A DNA stretch of 64,000 nt from Geobacter sp. FeAm09 (lineage in GTDB: Bacteria > Desulfobacterota > Desulfuromonadia > Geobacterales > Pseudopelobacteraceae), in NCBI RefSeq assembly GCF_008330225.1, contig NZ_CP042466.1, positions 186,001 through 250,000 on the forward strand, given 5' to 3'. The position numbers and the translations under genes are program-made. The notes below the pieces were generated by a model, which saw only the letters and a list, made by a program, of their open reading frames with translations, was not told the origin of the DNA and made no database searches. The first letter of the stretch is position 1. Every line of letters begins with the position of its first letter. Below are positions 36,646-46,978 of this stretch, piece after piece.

Positions 36646-37732
36646 TTGCTGTCAGCCCCTCTAGCGTTGTCAATATTGTTTCCATCATTTTATCCCAATC
36701 GTATTTTTTGATATTTTCATAGCCTCTCTGGATAAGGCAAGCGCGCAGTTCCGCATCGGAGAGAACCCGTGTGAGTGCCGCGGTAATCTGCTCTTGGTCA
36801 GCCGGGTCAACAAGTAGTGCCGCATCTCCGGCCACATCCTTAAGCGATGAGTTATTGGAGGTTATGACCGGACAACCGCACCCCATCGCTTCGACGACGG
36901 TCAGGCCAAACCCTTCGTAGAACGAGGGATAAACATAAGCTAATGCAATCCGATAAAAGCTTGCAAGGCGTTCATCGTCAAGATAACCGACAATGTGAAC
37001 GTAATCTTGGGCCCCTTCCTTCTCGGCAGTCTGCATGATTTGCTCTTCGCAATGATCATTTTTCCCCGCTACAACAAGATGAAATTCTTGGCCGAGAAAG
37101 GTGTTGGCTGCGGCAAGGGCCTTGATGACCGAATCCAGATTTCTGCGTGGTTCGGCGTTACCGACAAACATGATGTACTGCAAGTCCTGCGGGAGCTGGT
37201 GCTCTGCAAGAAACTCGCGATTTGCACCGTTCGCATTAAACACAGTTCGATCATATCCAAGCACGATTTCTGTGATAGGTATATCGGTATTAAATGACGG
37301 TATATAACGTGGGATATCGCAAGCGGTGTTCGCAGATATCGAAAAGAGTTGCACATTTTTGTTAATGGAGTAAGGAAGCAGAAAACGCCATAACCGCCCC
37401 CAAAGCCCTGTCCATTCTGGATACACAAAGAAAATAAGATCATGGACAATAACGATGCATTTACTACCAAAGACCGTATTTATGGGGTCAAGCGAAAAGG
37501 TGTAATCGCATTTATGCCATATCGCCAAGAGGCGGATGTGAACGGTCTTCCACCACAAAAACTCAATAAGCCTTCCTGGTTTGGTGTTGAAAAGCCTGGA
37601 TTGACTGGGCCTTGCCACAATAAATTCGATATCGGTGTCAGCGGTATCTAGCCGTGAAATTATTTTCCTGGCAACAACACCAATTCCGGACTTGTTTCTT
37701 ACCGCTTCTCTTGCATCAATTAATATTTTCAA
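36629..37732 (-). CDS. Glycosyltransferase family 4
   Basis: A 367-residue GT-B transferase, similar to the next gene in the operon. It starts MKILIDAREAVRNKSGIGVV. The donor-binding region is IMFVGNAEPRRNLDSVIKAL and the catalytic block PSFYEGFGLTVVEAMGCGCPVITS. The WDKMMETILTTLEGL tail is ordinary. It is predicted to be a retaining transferase (mannosyl type is frequent in this group) using a GDP- or UDP-sugar. The presence of gmd and of a mannose-1-phosphate guanylyltransferase elsewhere makes a GDP-linked donor possible. It overlaps its downstream neighbour by 17 bases. Confidence 0.85.
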   Translation of the reverse strand: MKILIDAREAVRNKSGIGVVARKIISRLDTADTDIEFIVARPSQSRLFNTKPGRLIEFLWWKTVHIRLLAIWHKCDYTFSLDPINTVFGSKCIVIVHDLIFFVYPEWTGLWGRLWRFLLPYSINKNVQLFSISANTACDIPRYIPSFNTDIPITEIVLGYDRTVFNANGANREFLAEHQLPQDLQYIMFVGNAEPRRNLDSVIKALAAANTFLGQEFHLVVAGKNDHCEEQIMQTAEKEGAQDYVHIVGYLDDERLASFYRIALAYVYPSFYEGFGLTVVEAMGCGCPVITSNNSSLKDVAGDAALLVDPADQEQITAALTRVLSDAELRACLIQRGYENIKKYDWDKMMETILTTLEGLTANANHR

Positions 37733-37766
37733 AGCTTACCTTCCGAAAATGTATGCATGCTACTGG

Positions 37767-39191
37767 CTATGACAGCGTTCGTATTCCATAAGTATATTTG
37801 TTATACACATATCCTATGTATATCCAGCTCATATATGAATCAATTATCGTATAGTTTTCGCGCGAGAATAAAGAACCAAGTAGGTTGAAAACAAGTAAAC
37901 ATAAGGCAATCTGACTCTCGATACGATTATTTGATAAACAAAATGCCTTAATTTTTTTGAATTGTATGAAGAAAAGAAAAACAAACACCATGAATCCAAA
38001 AATTCCAATCCTTGCAAAGACGTCGACAAGGAAGCTTTCACCGCTACTAAATCCCATTCCATAACCAAAAATTTTGTTTATTATTATATCGTATAATACA
38101 AGAATGCTGACAAGGTGAGCGGCAGATGATTGGTCAACACCGGTAAAATCGAATGCCGAAGTCTTGCCCTCCATGAAGTAACCAATAAGAATACTCTTAA
38201 ATACAAGCAGTGAGGCCAACAGGCTTAGTAAAAGTATGCTGGCCGCAACAATTTTTGCCATTTTTCTTTTTGATATGAGATACCATACAAAAATAGGAGA
38301 GATTATTAAGAGTATCCATACGCCTCTAGTAATAGTAGCTATGATTGTGGCAAGTATTACAATCATGTAGGTGCGTTTTTTTCTATAAAAAGCAATAATA
38401 AAACCTATTGATGAAAAGTAAGCCATCCCGATTCCAGAATAAAATATTGAAAAAAACCTTTTTATATATCCTAATGTGTCTCGAAGAATAAAACTATAAC
38501 TAGATGCCGCAATTTCTCCTATAAATTGGCTTTCATTCATACCTACTGATTCGATTGAATATGCTTTTGGTGATAGGTAATAAGTATTTAATTTGTCGAA
38601 TACAAAATACATCGCGATGCCGACAATAATAACTATAATACACAATCTGAGGTAAATTATTTCCAGTGTCTCAATCTTGATTTTTGCCAGATAAACTAAT
38701 TTGCCTAGAATAAGATAGATCGCAAAAGGCACCATCTGCATGTAGTTTGCCATTTTGGTGCCTTCTACGTCATCACCTACAAAATAATAAACAGTACAAA
38801 AAAATAAATATACTAAGATAGTGTAATCAAATATATCAAATTTATATTTTTTAAAATTATTTATTAGTAAGACTGTTACAGGAACAATAATAAAACATAG
38901 TAACTTTATGGCGGCAATTAATTTGAAGTTATTTAAAAATAATTGCGTATTATAAAGAAATACTGTAATTATGTAGGTAAAAGGTGTAGCTATTACAACA
39001 AAGTATATGTATAATTTCGGCTGTAGAGCTGAAAAGCAAGCTAGTGGTAATATTATTAACAACGATAAGAACAGTGCATCATTTTTTATTAAAGAAGCAA
39101 GAAACAATAGAAATAATGATATGGATGCAATTATAGAATATTTATCATTATATTTGAAATTTAATAGCTTTGATTGCATATTTCGAGGCAC
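37767..39191 (-). CDS. O-antigen/polysaccharide polymerase-like membrane protein (Wzy type)
   Basis: A 474-residue protein with about 12 predicted membrane helices through its whole length and a larger extracytoplasmic loop near residues 325-350 (GKTSAFDFTGVDQSSAAHLV). Sequence similarity is low, as usual for Wzy, but size, topology and position among glycosyltransferases and a flippase support a polymerase that joins repeat units in the periplasm. This gene is the most AT-rich of the window, a strong sign of transfer. An O-antigen ligase (WaaL) is the main alternative. It overlaps the GT9 gene by 31 bases. Confidence 0.7.
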   Translation of the reverse strand: MPRNMQSKLLNFKYNDKYSIIASISLFLLFLASLIKNDALFLSLLIILPLACFSALQPKLYIYFVVIATPFTYIITVFLYNTQLFLNNFKLIAAIKLLCFIIVPVTVLLINNFKKYKFDIFDYTILVYLFFCTVYYFVGDDVEGTKMANYMQMVPFAIYLILGKLVYLAKIKIETLEIIYLRLCIIVIIVGIAMYFVFDKLNTYYLSPKAYSIESVGMNESQFIGEIAASSYSFILRDTLGYIKRFFSIFYSGIGMAYFSSIGFIIAFYRKKRTYMIVILATIIATITRGVWILLIISPIFVWYLISKRKMAKIVAASILLLSLLASLLVFKSILIGYFMEGKTSAFDFTGVDQSSAAHLVSILVLYDIIINKIFGYGMGFSSGESFLVDVFARIGIFGFMVFVFLFFIQFKKIKAFCLSNNRIESQIALCLLVFNLLGSLFSRENYTIIDSYMSWIYIGYVYNKYTYGIRTLS

Positions 39192-40315
39192 TCACTAAAC
39201 AAATCATCAATACTGATATCCATAATGCAATTCATTCTGTCACAGCCTTTGGCCTCATAACAAGGGAAACAATCATCAGACTTATATATGACCCTGGCAT
39301 TCTTTCCGAGTGGCCGCCAATGTTGTATATTATTTATCCCTGTCATGAGTGTTATTGATGGAGTATCAAATGAAGCGGCAACATGGCCTCCTGCTGAGTC
39401 AACGCCAATATATAATCGAGCGCCAGCAACTAAAGATACGAATTCTTTCCAATTGAGTTTATTGCAGAGATTCTGGCAATTTTTGACGTCAAGGCCGATT
39501 TTTTCGTTAATGGCATATTCCCTCGCACCATGGCCAGTGAGCATTACGGAGTAGCCGTTCTCTGCCAATTTCTGTACCAATTGACGCCATTTCAGGCTAT
39601 CCCATTCTTTGTTTCGTTCTCCCGCACCCGGATGCACAACAATATACTTTCCAGCAGTTTTGTCTCCTGTGCTCTGCTGAGAATTGGAATGAAGATGATA
39701 ATGTAGAGGTCTATGATAGTCTGCAACTTTTGGAAGCAGGCACGCCAAGGCGTAATGATATTCCGCAATATGCTGATCGCGCATTTGCCAATTCAAGCGC
39801 TTTGTCAGTAGAGGGCCGTACCCGCCGCTATCATAGCCAATGGTTGTTGGTATTTTCGCTTGCTTTAGCAGAATTATGCTATTCGTGAAATATGGACTCA
39901 ACTCTATGGCAATATCATAATCCAATTTGCGAATTTCGTGTAATGAGTGCCACCATGATTTCAGGTGAATCGAAAATTTTTTAAACCTGTTGATTTGAGC
40001 CCTATTTAGTTGTCTCACATCATTGTGGTGAATCCAGGAAATGTCCGGATGTCCTTCCAAAACACAATGTGCCCAGCTTCCAATAAGAAAACCTATTTTA
40101 CAATTCGGGTAAACATCTTTAAGTACGGGAATCAAGGCTGTTGAAATAATTATATCACCAAGGTGTCCACTGTTTGAAATAAGTATTCTTGCTGGTGTCC
40201 TTAACTCCACTTGTCTTTCTTTGGTAATTACTCCAAGTATTTTATCTATAAAAACCTGGAGATAATATCTGTTGCTATTGATCAAATAGCCTTTGTTAAG
40301 CGGTGTGGCAGCCAA
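39161..40315 (-). CDS. Glycosyltransferase family 9 (heptosyltransferase-like)
   Basis: A 384-residue GT-B enzyme of the ADP-heptose:LPS heptosyltransferase family. It has RILISNSGHLGDIIISTALIPVL near the start, YIVVHPGAGERNKEWDSLKWRQLVQKL in the second domain, and GVDSAGGHVAASFDTPSITLMTG in the donor site. A cysteine-rich tail, FPCYEAKGCDRMNCIMDI, is common in this group. It starts at TTG 40315 with GAGGG six bases upstream, inside the end of the GT2 gene. Within a glycan locus it may add heptose or another sugar; the exact donor is not visible. Confidence 0.83.
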   Translation of the reverse strand: MAATPLNKGYLINSNRYYLQVFIDKILGVITKERQVELRTPARILISNSGHLGDIIISTALIPVLKDVYPNCKIGFLIGSWAHCVLEGHPDISWIHHNDVRQLNRAQINRFKKFSIHLKSWWHSLHEIRKLDYDIAIELSPYFTNSIILLKQAKIPTTIGYDSGGYGPLLTKRLNWQMRDQHIAEYHYALACLLPKVADYHRPLHYHLHSNSQQSTGDKTAGKYIVVHPGAGERNKEWDSLKWRQLVQKLAENGYSVMLTGHGAREYAINEKIGLDVKNCQNLCNKLNWKEFVSLVAGARLYIGVDSAGGHVAASFDTPSITLMTGINNIQHWRPLGKNARVIYKSDDCFPCYEAKGCDRMNCIMDISIDDLFSECLEICNQSY

Positions 40316-41330
40316 AGGAATGCCCTCTATACTTTTTTATCAGTTTTTTCATGGTCAATCGGTAAGCCTTGCGAGCAGCGCGGAAAGCCAAACTGGGAAC
40401 AGCAAAGACGGGGACAGTTATCAGCCAGAATTTCGGCAACATCCAATATGTTCGCAAACACATACTAAAGGCCTTCATGAAAAAAACGACCGGTAAACCA
40501 TCCAGTTTCGCCCCCATGACGGCGTAGCGGACATGTACGGTTGAGACTGTCGACAATAGCGCGCCATAAGGCCGGCTGAACTTGCCGAAGAGTGCAGCGG
40601 CGATCTTTTCATATCCCTCAACATCAATTCTTAGTCTTCTCAACCGCCCCTCAGTTAGGAATGAGTCATTTCCACTTCGCCACCCCACACACTTGTCATG
40701 GACATAAAGCCAGCACGGTTTTTTTTGTAACATCCGGCCTATAACATAAATGTGAATATATGCGTTATAAAAAGATGACAGTTCATATTCAGTAATAATT
40801 TCATCCCAGAGCGATTTGTTTACAACTTGACCTGCAATATATCCAAAATAATCTCCCAGTATTGAGAATATTTCTTCGCACCCATTAAGTAACACAGTCG
40901 ATTTTAGTTTGCCACCAGTAATAGGTCTTGTAACAATTCTATGAGACATGTCAGGGGAATACCCATAAATATTTAGGCTCATTCCTGCGATATTCTCAAA
41001 TTTCTTCAAAGAAGCAAGAATTTGTATGACTGCCCCTTGCTCTGCAATGTCATCGCTCCCCATAAACCAACAATATTCTCCCTTGGCTAGTTCCACTACC
41101 TTGAGAAAATTTCTATCTGCCCCCATGTTTTCAGGCCACCGAAAATAGGTTATCCGCGGGAAACGATCACGAAAAGATTCAACGATCTGCCGTGTGTCGT
41201 CCTGCGAAGCATTATCGCTGACGACGATTTCGACTTCGTCAGTTGCTTGGCTGATGACACTCTCCAATGTCTCGCCAATAAAGGCTCCGCGATTATAAGT
41301 CGGTATACAAATTGATAAAAGGGGCTTCAT
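40296..41330 (-). CDS. Glycosyltransferase family 2
   Basis: A 344-residue GT-A inverting transferase. The N-terminal domain reads LSICIPTYNRGAFIGETLESVISQ, then VVSDNASQDDT, and the metal-binding DxD-type motif GSDDIAEQGA. The C-terminal part resembles abequosyltransferase-like GT2 members (WbaV/RfbV group), which would fit the CDP-3,6-dideoxyhexose genes in the same locus; this is a suggestion only. The gene begins one base after the flippase stop (ATG 41330) and overlaps the GT9 start by 20 bases. Confidence 0.85.
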   Translation of the reverse strand: MKPLLSICIPTYNRGAFIGETLESVISQATDEVEIVVSDNASQDDTRQIVESFRDRFPRITYFRWPENMGADRNFLKVVELAKGEYCWFMGSDDIAEQGAVIQILASLKKFENIAGMSLNIYGYSPDMSHRIVTRPITGGKLKSTVLLNGCEEIFSILGDYFGYIAGQVVNKSLWDEIITEYELSSFYNAYIHIYVIGRMLQKKPCWLYVHDKCVGWRSGNDSFLTEGRLRRLRIDVEGYEKIAAALFGKFSRPYGALLSTVSTVHVRYAVMGAKLDGLPVVFFMKAFSMCLRTYWMLPKFWLITVPVFAVPSLAFRAARKAYRLTMKKLIKKYRGHSFGCHTA

Positions 41331-42643
41331 TCAAGACTCCGCATGCTTGGCTCTGATACGCTTGACAGCCAAAGGAAGCAGCCAGGCAACCGTGAAAAGG
41401 TAGGACAATATCAAGCCGATAAGTACACCGTATTTCCCGTAATAACGTGAAAATACAAATTGACATATGATACTGAGTACGGCTTGAATGGGCACGATGA
41501 TGATAAACGGCCTGATTATGCTCATACTCTGCAAAATCATAGCATATGTATCAGCCCAGACTCTGAGGCAGAAATAGAGGCCGAAAACCCCAAGGAATGC
41601 AACGGGCACGACAATTTTTTCTCGTGTTGAAAGGAGACCTACCACCTGTGGCATTGCTGCCATTAACAACAATGTGGCGCTGACGACAATAGCAAAGCCA
41701 GCCATCAATGCTTTTGCGACTATAGCGTCGACTGTTTTCCAATCTTTTGCGGCAAGGCTCTCGGAACATGATGGCCAGATCGCGAGGATAATAGCGTTAT
41801 AGATGAAGAAAACTATCCCGAATACTTTCGACGCGATGTTGTACTCTACGATGTCTTTGGTCGTTAACACCTGAGAAATAATAATATAGTCAACCTGGAG
41901 CGTTAAGGATGCCATGATCCCAAAGAAGAAAAATCTGCTGGATCGCTTTAGTATGGGCTTAAGTAATGCTTTTTCAAACCTTCCGCCGTTATTGTAAGAG
42001 GTACGATAAATCGTAAGCAACGCAATCGCCGGAAATAACGCTTGTGGAATAAATTGAGAAAAAACGGAAAGTTGCAGGCGCATGTCCCCCGCATAAAGCT
42101 ACAGAGCCAAACCAGAATTAGGCCTGCAATTGACGAGGCTGCCAAAACCATATTTGCCCAGTACCCTTTTTGTTTACCATACCATATACGTACTGCCATC
42201 CCACCAACGCCGGCAATAGTCGATATTACAACCGTAAACGTAAAGAGAGCGCCGGAAAGCTGCGCAGAAACATTACCGATGTCTTTTAGGTACAAAGGAG
42301 CTAGAATACTAGCGCTTGATACAAAAATAAGCAGAATCAATAAACCAAAAGACGCTGCAGCAATGGTTCCAGTTACTACGAGGGAATCGTAATCGTCTCC
42401 CGTTGCACGGCGTTCAGAAATGAAGTTTTGAAGACTCACCCCCAACCCAAAGTCGCTTAGCTGGAACCAGGGAATAATTGCAGCCAGCAGCACATAAAAG
42501 GCATACTGATTTGTTCCTAGGTTTCCTATCAGTATGCGGATGGCAATAAGCTGACATATGGCAATAACAACCCTGCTACCCCAGGCGCTGGCGGCAACAA
42601 GCAAATGAGTCGGGATGCGACGAGCGAACCTTGGTTCAGGCAA
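41331..42643 (-). CDS. wzx: Wzx-type polysaccharide flippase, interrupted by one apparent frameshift
   Basis: Two frames together form a membrane protein of about 437 residues with 12 or more helices, of the Wzx/MATE-like polysaccharide transport family. The N-terminal half (TTG start at 42643) reads through [21 protein letters not shown], a typical Wzx motif. The C-terminal half starts in another frame at [18 protein letters not shown]. They meet at a run of five G (plus-strand C 42086-42090): one more G gives [12 protein letters not shown] without a break. The gene overlaps the end of rfbE by 8 bases. The break is either a base-call error or a real or phase-variable mutation that would stop glycan export. 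Confidence 0.82.
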
Positions 42644-43658
42644 GTGCTAACACCCATTCCAGCATCCGTTTTACCCCATCCCGCGCGGATACTTTGGGCT
42701 CCCATCCGAGGAGCCTCAGGCATTTAGCAATATCTGCCACAAACACCCGTTGATCACTTTCACGCGGGGCGAGCTTGGTATAGGTAAGCTTTACATCGCT
42801 GAATTCCTCCAACAACGCAAAGAGTTCGAGTAATGACAGGCTATTGGTAATGCCACCACCTACATTGAAAGCGTTTCCCTGTGCTGCTTGTATATTCTTC
42901 AACGCAGCAAAATAGAGGGTAATCATGTCATCCGCATGCAACACATCTCGTACCTGCTTGCCGTTGCCGGAGATGGTGAAAGGCTCTTTGAGCAATCCTT
43001 TTTGAGTTGCGGCAGCTTGCTGGCAAAACCAACCCACCCACCCCTGGTCATAGGTAGCGAACTGCCGGCCGCCGTACATGGATGAATGGCGGAACACGAC
43101 GGTTTTAAGGCCAAAAATACGGGCGTAATCAAGCATATATTGGTCTGCAGCACCTTTCGAACAACCGTAGGGAGAATGAAAATCCAATGGTGTGGTTTCG
43201 TCAAATCCGTCAGGCCTATCAGTGCACTCATAGCGCGTTTCTGTCTCGCGATAGGCGTATTGTTCCAGATCTCCATAAACCTTATTCGTTGACGAATAGA
43301 TGACTACTGCTTCTGGGTTGTAAAGGCGTACTGCTTCGAGAAGATTGTGGGTTCCCAGTGTGTTAATCTCAAAATCCATGCGAGGGTTCGCAATGGAGGT
43401 AGTCATGGCTACTTGGCCAGCAAGATGAAAAACGGCATCCGGACGATTTTCTGCAATTAACCTGGCAACATCATTGGCATTGCGAATATCGCCATGGATA
43501 AAGTTGAATCTGCCTTGCGACTTGAGCCAGTTCAAATTTTCGCGCGAACCCTCGCGGTAGAGATTGTCAAATACCGTCAGTTCGTATCCGGTTGTCAGTG
43601 CGTGGGCAGCCAGATTGCTCCCGAGGAATCCACATCCACCTGTAATCAGGATTTTCAT
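42636..43658 (-). CDS. rfbE: CDP-paratose 2-epimerase (CDP-tyvelose epimerase)
   Basis: A 340-residue short-chain dehydrogenase/reductase-type epimerase that inverts C2 of CDP-paratose to give CDP-tyvelose. It has the NAD-binding [19 protein letters not shown]-type turns, [17 protein letters not shown] and the catalytic [13 protein letters not shown]. The tail [19 protein letters not shown] is typical of RfbE. The stop overlaps the next gene's start. Its place directly after a CDP-paratose synthase-type reductase and rfbFGH supports the assignment; other NDP-sugar epimerases are less likely. Confidence 0.82.
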   Translation of the reverse strand: MKILITGGCGFLGSNLAAHALTTGYELTVFDNLYREGSRENLNWLKSQGRFNFIHGDIRNANDVARLIAENRPDAVFHLAGQVAMTTSIANPRMDFEINTLGTHNLLEAVRLYNPEAVVIYSSTNKVYGDLEQYAYRETETRYECTDRPDGFDETTPLDFHSPYGCSKGAADQYMLDYARIFGLKTVVFRHSSMYGGRQFATYDQGWVGWFCQQAAATQKGLLKEPFTISGNGKQVRDVLHADDMITLYFAALKNIQAAQGNAFNVGGGITNSLSLLELFALLEEFSDVKLTYTKLAPRESDQRVFVADIAKCLRLLGWEPKVSARDGVKRMLEWVLALA

Positions 43659-44542
43659 GAGTTCTTACCCTTCACTTGCTTTTCCTGCTGGATAGTCATT
43701 TCTAGACCTTTCCTCAGAGGATAGTGACACTGCCACCCGAGCTGTTTCATTGCACTCGTGTCTGCCACTGATGCCATTACCTCATTGTCCCGGTAGGGGA
43801 CAGCGCCAAAAAAAAGCTGTGTATTGGAGTTAGTCAACTGGTGAACTGTTTGCACAAATTCTCTGATAGTAACGGCGTTGCCACTGCCTAATGCGTAATT
43901 TTGGTAATATTGTCCGCATGTCGCTGAATTGAGCAATAGTGAAAAAGCGGCACTTACATCATCAATGTGGATAAAATCGCGGTATTGTTCGCCAGATGTC
44001 AACTTGAGTTCCGGAATATTCGTAAGACAACTTCGGATGACGTATGAGGTAAACTTGGAATCGTCATCGCCGGCGCCATAAAAATGCTCAAGTTTAACGT
44101 TGAGCAACCTGATCCGCTCTTGGTGAGCAAAAAGAATACCCCATTCCTGGAATTGTTTTTTCGAGAGTGAGTACCCGTTGAGCATGCGCGGCAGGCTTGT
44201 GTCAGCATTAATAAATGTTTCTACACCGTTACGAATTGCTGATTCAAGGAGGGCAAGAGGGAAAAGTGTATTACCTTTGCAAAGGTCCGCCATGCTTTCG
44301 TTGTGCCGCCCGTATGTGGTGGCAGCGTGTACCACAACGTTGATTCCAGGTTGTTCAACAAATAGCTCGTCCAGTTTAACCAGGTTGCTATCATAACAAG
44401 TAACCTGGGGCATTATGTCATTAATTCTGTGGCAGTCCGAAGTAATGCGTTTCAGAAGTACCAACTCATGTCCTTCGGTAAGAAGCCTGTGGGCCAGGTG
44501 GCTGCCAAGAAAACCGGTTGCACCGGTAATAAGTATTTTCAC
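43655..44542 (-). CDS. rfbS: CDP-paratose/CDP-abequose synthase-like reductase
   Basis: A 295-residue NAD(P)-dependent reductase of the extended SDR family. The glycine motif is [18 protein letters not shown], and the catalytic block [14 protein letters not shown] has Tyr and Lys. It reduces the 4-keto group of CDP-3,6-dideoxy-4-keto-hexose. Distinguishing paratose (RfbS) from abequose (RfbJ) synthase by eye is not secure; the following epimerase gene argues for paratose as product. Start and stop overlap both neighbours by four bases, showing tight coupling with rfbH and rfbE. Confidence 0.75.
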   Translation of the reverse strand: MKILITGATGFLGSHLAHRLLTEGHELVLLKRITSDCHRINDIMPQVTCYDSNLVKLDELFVEQPGINVVVHAATTYGRHNESMADLCKGNTLFPLALLESAIRNGVETFINADTSLPRMLNGYSLSKKQFQEWGILFAHQERIRLLNVKLEHFYGAGDDDSKFTSYVIRSCLTNIPELKLTSGEQYRDFIHIDDVSAAFSLLLNSATCGQYYQNYALGSGNAVTIREFVQTVHQLTNSNTQLFFGAVPYRDNEVMASVADTSAMKQLGWQCHYPLRKGLEMTIQQEKQVKGKNS

Positions 44543-45885
44543 TTTTCCGCAAGCTCCAATATGGTCGTGAGCATATGCTCCACAATCTCCTCCGTCATTC
44601 CTGGATACACCCCCACCCAGAATGTATCACGCATGATACGGTCTGTCGTTGCCAGGGTCCCCACAACGCGGAACCCTTTTCTTTCCTTGCGCATCTCATC
44701 AAAACAGGGATGTTTGATCAGGTTGCCGGCAAAGAGCATGCGGGTCTGGATGCCCTTACTTTCAAGCTGGTTGACGATGCGTTCACGGCTGAGGCCGTTC
44801 TTCCCATCACGTACGGTCAACAAGAACCCGAACCAAGAAGGATCGGAGTTTTCCGTCGCCTCAGGCAAGATGAATCTGTCTTCCAGACCTGCCAGCCCAT
44901 CACGCAGAAGTTTCCAGTTTTTTTGCCGGGCCGCGATAAAATCGGGCAGTTTCACGAGTTGGGCACAGCCGATGGCGGCCTGCATGTCGGTGACCTTGAG
45001 GTTGTAGCCGAAATGGGAATAAACGTATTTGTGGTCGTAGCCGAAGGGGAGTTCACCAAACTGCTGACCGAAGCGGTTGCCACAAGTATTGTCTCTGCCG
45101 GACGGGCACCAGCAGTCGCGCCCCCAGTCGCGGAATGATTCCACGAGTCTCTTGAGTAGCGTATCGTTTGTGTAGACTGCGCCACCTTCTCCCATGGTCA
45201 TATGATGGGGTGGGTAGAAGCTGGATGTGCCGATATGGCCGACAGTGCCGGTATAGCGCCATTGACCGTTCAGGAGGTAGCGGGAGCCAAGGGCGTCGCA
45301 GTTATCTTCGATCAGCCAGAGGTTGTGCTTGTCGCAAAACGCCTTGACCGTTGCCAAATCAAAGGGGTTACCCAAAGTGTGGGCAACCATGACGGCCCTG
45401 GTCCGGTCGGAAAGGGCAGCAGCCAGTTGGGTAACATCCACATTATAGGTGGGCAGCGATACGTCTACAAAGACCGGTAGTGCACCGTACTGGATGATGG
45501 GGGCGACCGTCGTGGGGAAACCGGCGGCGACCGTAATGACCTCGTCGCCCGGCCTGATTCTGCGTTCACCAAGCTTGGGTGATGTCAGCGCCATGAAGGC
45601 CAACAGATTGGCGGAGGAACCTGAATTGGTAAGGGAACAGTGCTGTACGCTGAGGAATTCGGCAAACTCCTTTTCGAAGCGCTCGGCATAGCGGCCGGTG
45701 GTCAGCCAGAAGTCGAGGGACGAATCGACCAGATTGCTTATTTCCAGTTCGTCAAACACGCGGCCTGCGTAGGGAATACGGTCGCCGGCGGCAAAGACTT
45801 TTTTTCCGGCGTGGGCATGGCGGTAATATGTGATCGCAGCCTCGATGGCCTGCTTGCGTAATTGAGCTTCCAGTTCGTTGTCCAC
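44539..45885 (-). CDS. rfbH: CDP-6-deoxy-D-xylo-4-hexulose-3-dehydrase (E1)
   Basis: A 448-residue PMP-dependent, [2Fe-2S] enzyme that removes the C3 hydroxyl in the synthesis of 3,6-dideoxyhexoses. It has the aminotransferase fold but the usual PLP lysine is replaced by histidine in SSFYPPHHMTMGEGG, the hallmark of this class. The cluster ligands are in RDWGRDCWCPSGRDNTCGNRFG. The GTG start at 45885 is preceded by CTGGAG across the rfbG stop. The presence of this enzyme is the firmest sign of a 3,6-dideoxy sugar in the glycan. The reductase partner (E3) is not in the window. Confidence 0.92.
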   Translation of the reverse strand: MDNELEAQLRKQAIEAAITYYRHAHAGKKVFAAGDRIPYAGRVFDELEISNLVDSSLDFWLTTGRYAERFEKEFAEFLSVQHCSLTNSGSSANLLAFMALTSPKLGERRIRPGDEVITVAAGFPTTVAPIIQYGALPVFVDVSLPTYNVDVTQLAAALSDRTRAVMVAHTLGNPFDLATVKAFCDKHNLWLIEDNCDALGSRYLLNGQWRYTGTVGHIGTSSFYPPHHMTMGEGGAVYTNDTLLKRLVESFRDWGRDCWCPSGRDNTCGNRFGQQFGELPFGYDHKYVYSHFGYNLKVTDMQAAIGCAQLVKLPDFIAARQKNWKLLRDGLAGLEDRFILPEATENSDPSWFGFLLTVRDGKNGLSRERIVNQLESKGIQTRMLFAGNLIKHPCFDEMRKERKGFRVVGTLATTDRIMRDTFWVGVYPGMTEEIVEHMLTTILELAEK

Positions 45886-45887
45886 GT

Positions 45888-46967
45888 TTACTCCAGTATC
45901 TGATTTTCATAACGTTCAATTTGTTCCAGACAAACTGTGCGTAGGTCTGAACCAGCGCGATAGGCTTGGGTCCATTCCACAATGGAGTCAAGCGAGTTCG
46001 CTAAATCCCAGCGTGGTCTCCAACCAAGGCGCATACGTGCTTTTGAACAATCCAGCTTGAGATAATTGGCTTCATGGGGGTGATCACCCTCATTGATAGC
46101 ATAGCCGGCATTATCACCCCAGAGAGCGCACATCTGCTTGACAATCCACTCCACCGGTTTTGCATCCTCATCGGCGGGCCCGAAGTTCCACCCTTCGGCA
46201 TAGTCGCAGCCATGCTCATACAGATGACGGGCCAAGGCCAGATAGCCTGAAAGCGGTTCTAGTACGTGCTGCCAGGGGCGGATGGCATGGGGATTGCGGA
46301 TGGGGATGGTTTCGCCCGCCAGCAGTGCCCTGATGCAATCCGGTATCAAGCGATCCGTTGCCCAATCGCCACCGCCTATAACGTTGCCGGCGCGCGCCGA
46401 AGCGAGCCCTACGCCATGTTCTACATGATGTTGGGGATGAAAAAAAGAAGTCCGATAAGCAGCAGTCACCAACTCGGAGCAGGCCTTGCTGTTGGAATAG
46501 GGATCAAAACCGCCCATGGGCTCGTTTTCCCGGTAGCCCCAGACCCATTCTCGGTTTTCGTAACACTTGTCGGTAGTGACATTGACAACCGCTTTGACCG
46601 ACGGGCAGCTACGCACCGCCTCAAGAAGATGCACGGTGCCCATGACGTTGGTTGCGTAGGTCTCCACCGGAATGCGGTAAGAATCTCGCACCAATGGCTG
46701 GGCTGCCATGTGAATGACGACTTCCGGCTGTGCCTCTTTCAAAGTGCGGAGCAACAATCCACTGTCCCGCACATCGGCGATGCGGGAATCGACCAATTCC
46801 TTTACGTGGGTCAATTCAAAGAGGCTGGGGGTTGTCGGCGGAGCGAGGGCATATCCGGTGACGCGGGCTCCCAGGCGGTTCAGCCAGAGGCAGAGCCATG
46901 ACCCCTTGAACCCGGTGTGGCCGGTGAGAAACACCTTTCTGTTGTGCCAAAACGCCGTACTCTTCAC
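45888..46967 (-). CDS. rfbG: CDP-glucose 4,6-dehydratase
   Basis: A 359-residue SDR enzyme making CDP-4-keto-6-deoxyglucose. It has KVFLTGHTGFKGSWLCLWL at the N-terminus, VIHMAAQPLVRDSY, VNVTTDKCYENREWVWGYRE and the catalytic DPYSNSKACSELV. All are signature blocks of RfbG. The GTG at 46967 with AGGGG upstream is preferred over the longer frame that begins inside rfbF. Only two bases separate its stop from the rfbH start. Confidence 0.92.
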   Translation of the reverse strand: MKSTAFWHNRKVFLTGHTGFKGSWLCLWLNRLGARVTGYALAPPTTPSLFELTHVKELVDSRIADVRDSGLLLRTLKEAQPEVVIHMAAQPLVRDSYRIPVETYATNVMGTVHLLEAVRSCPSVKAVVNVTTDKCYENREWVWGYRENEPMGGFDPYSNSKACSELVTAAYRTSFFHPQHHVEHGVGLASARAGNVIGGGDWATDRLIPDCIRALLAGETIPIRNPHAIRPWQHVLEPLSGYLALARHLYEHGCDYAEGWNFGPADEDAKPVEWIVKQMCALWGDNAGYAINEGDHPHEANYLKLDCSKARMRLGWRPRWDLANSLDSIVEWTQAYRAGSDLRTVCLEQIERYENQILE

Positions 46968-46978
46968 ACAATCACCCC

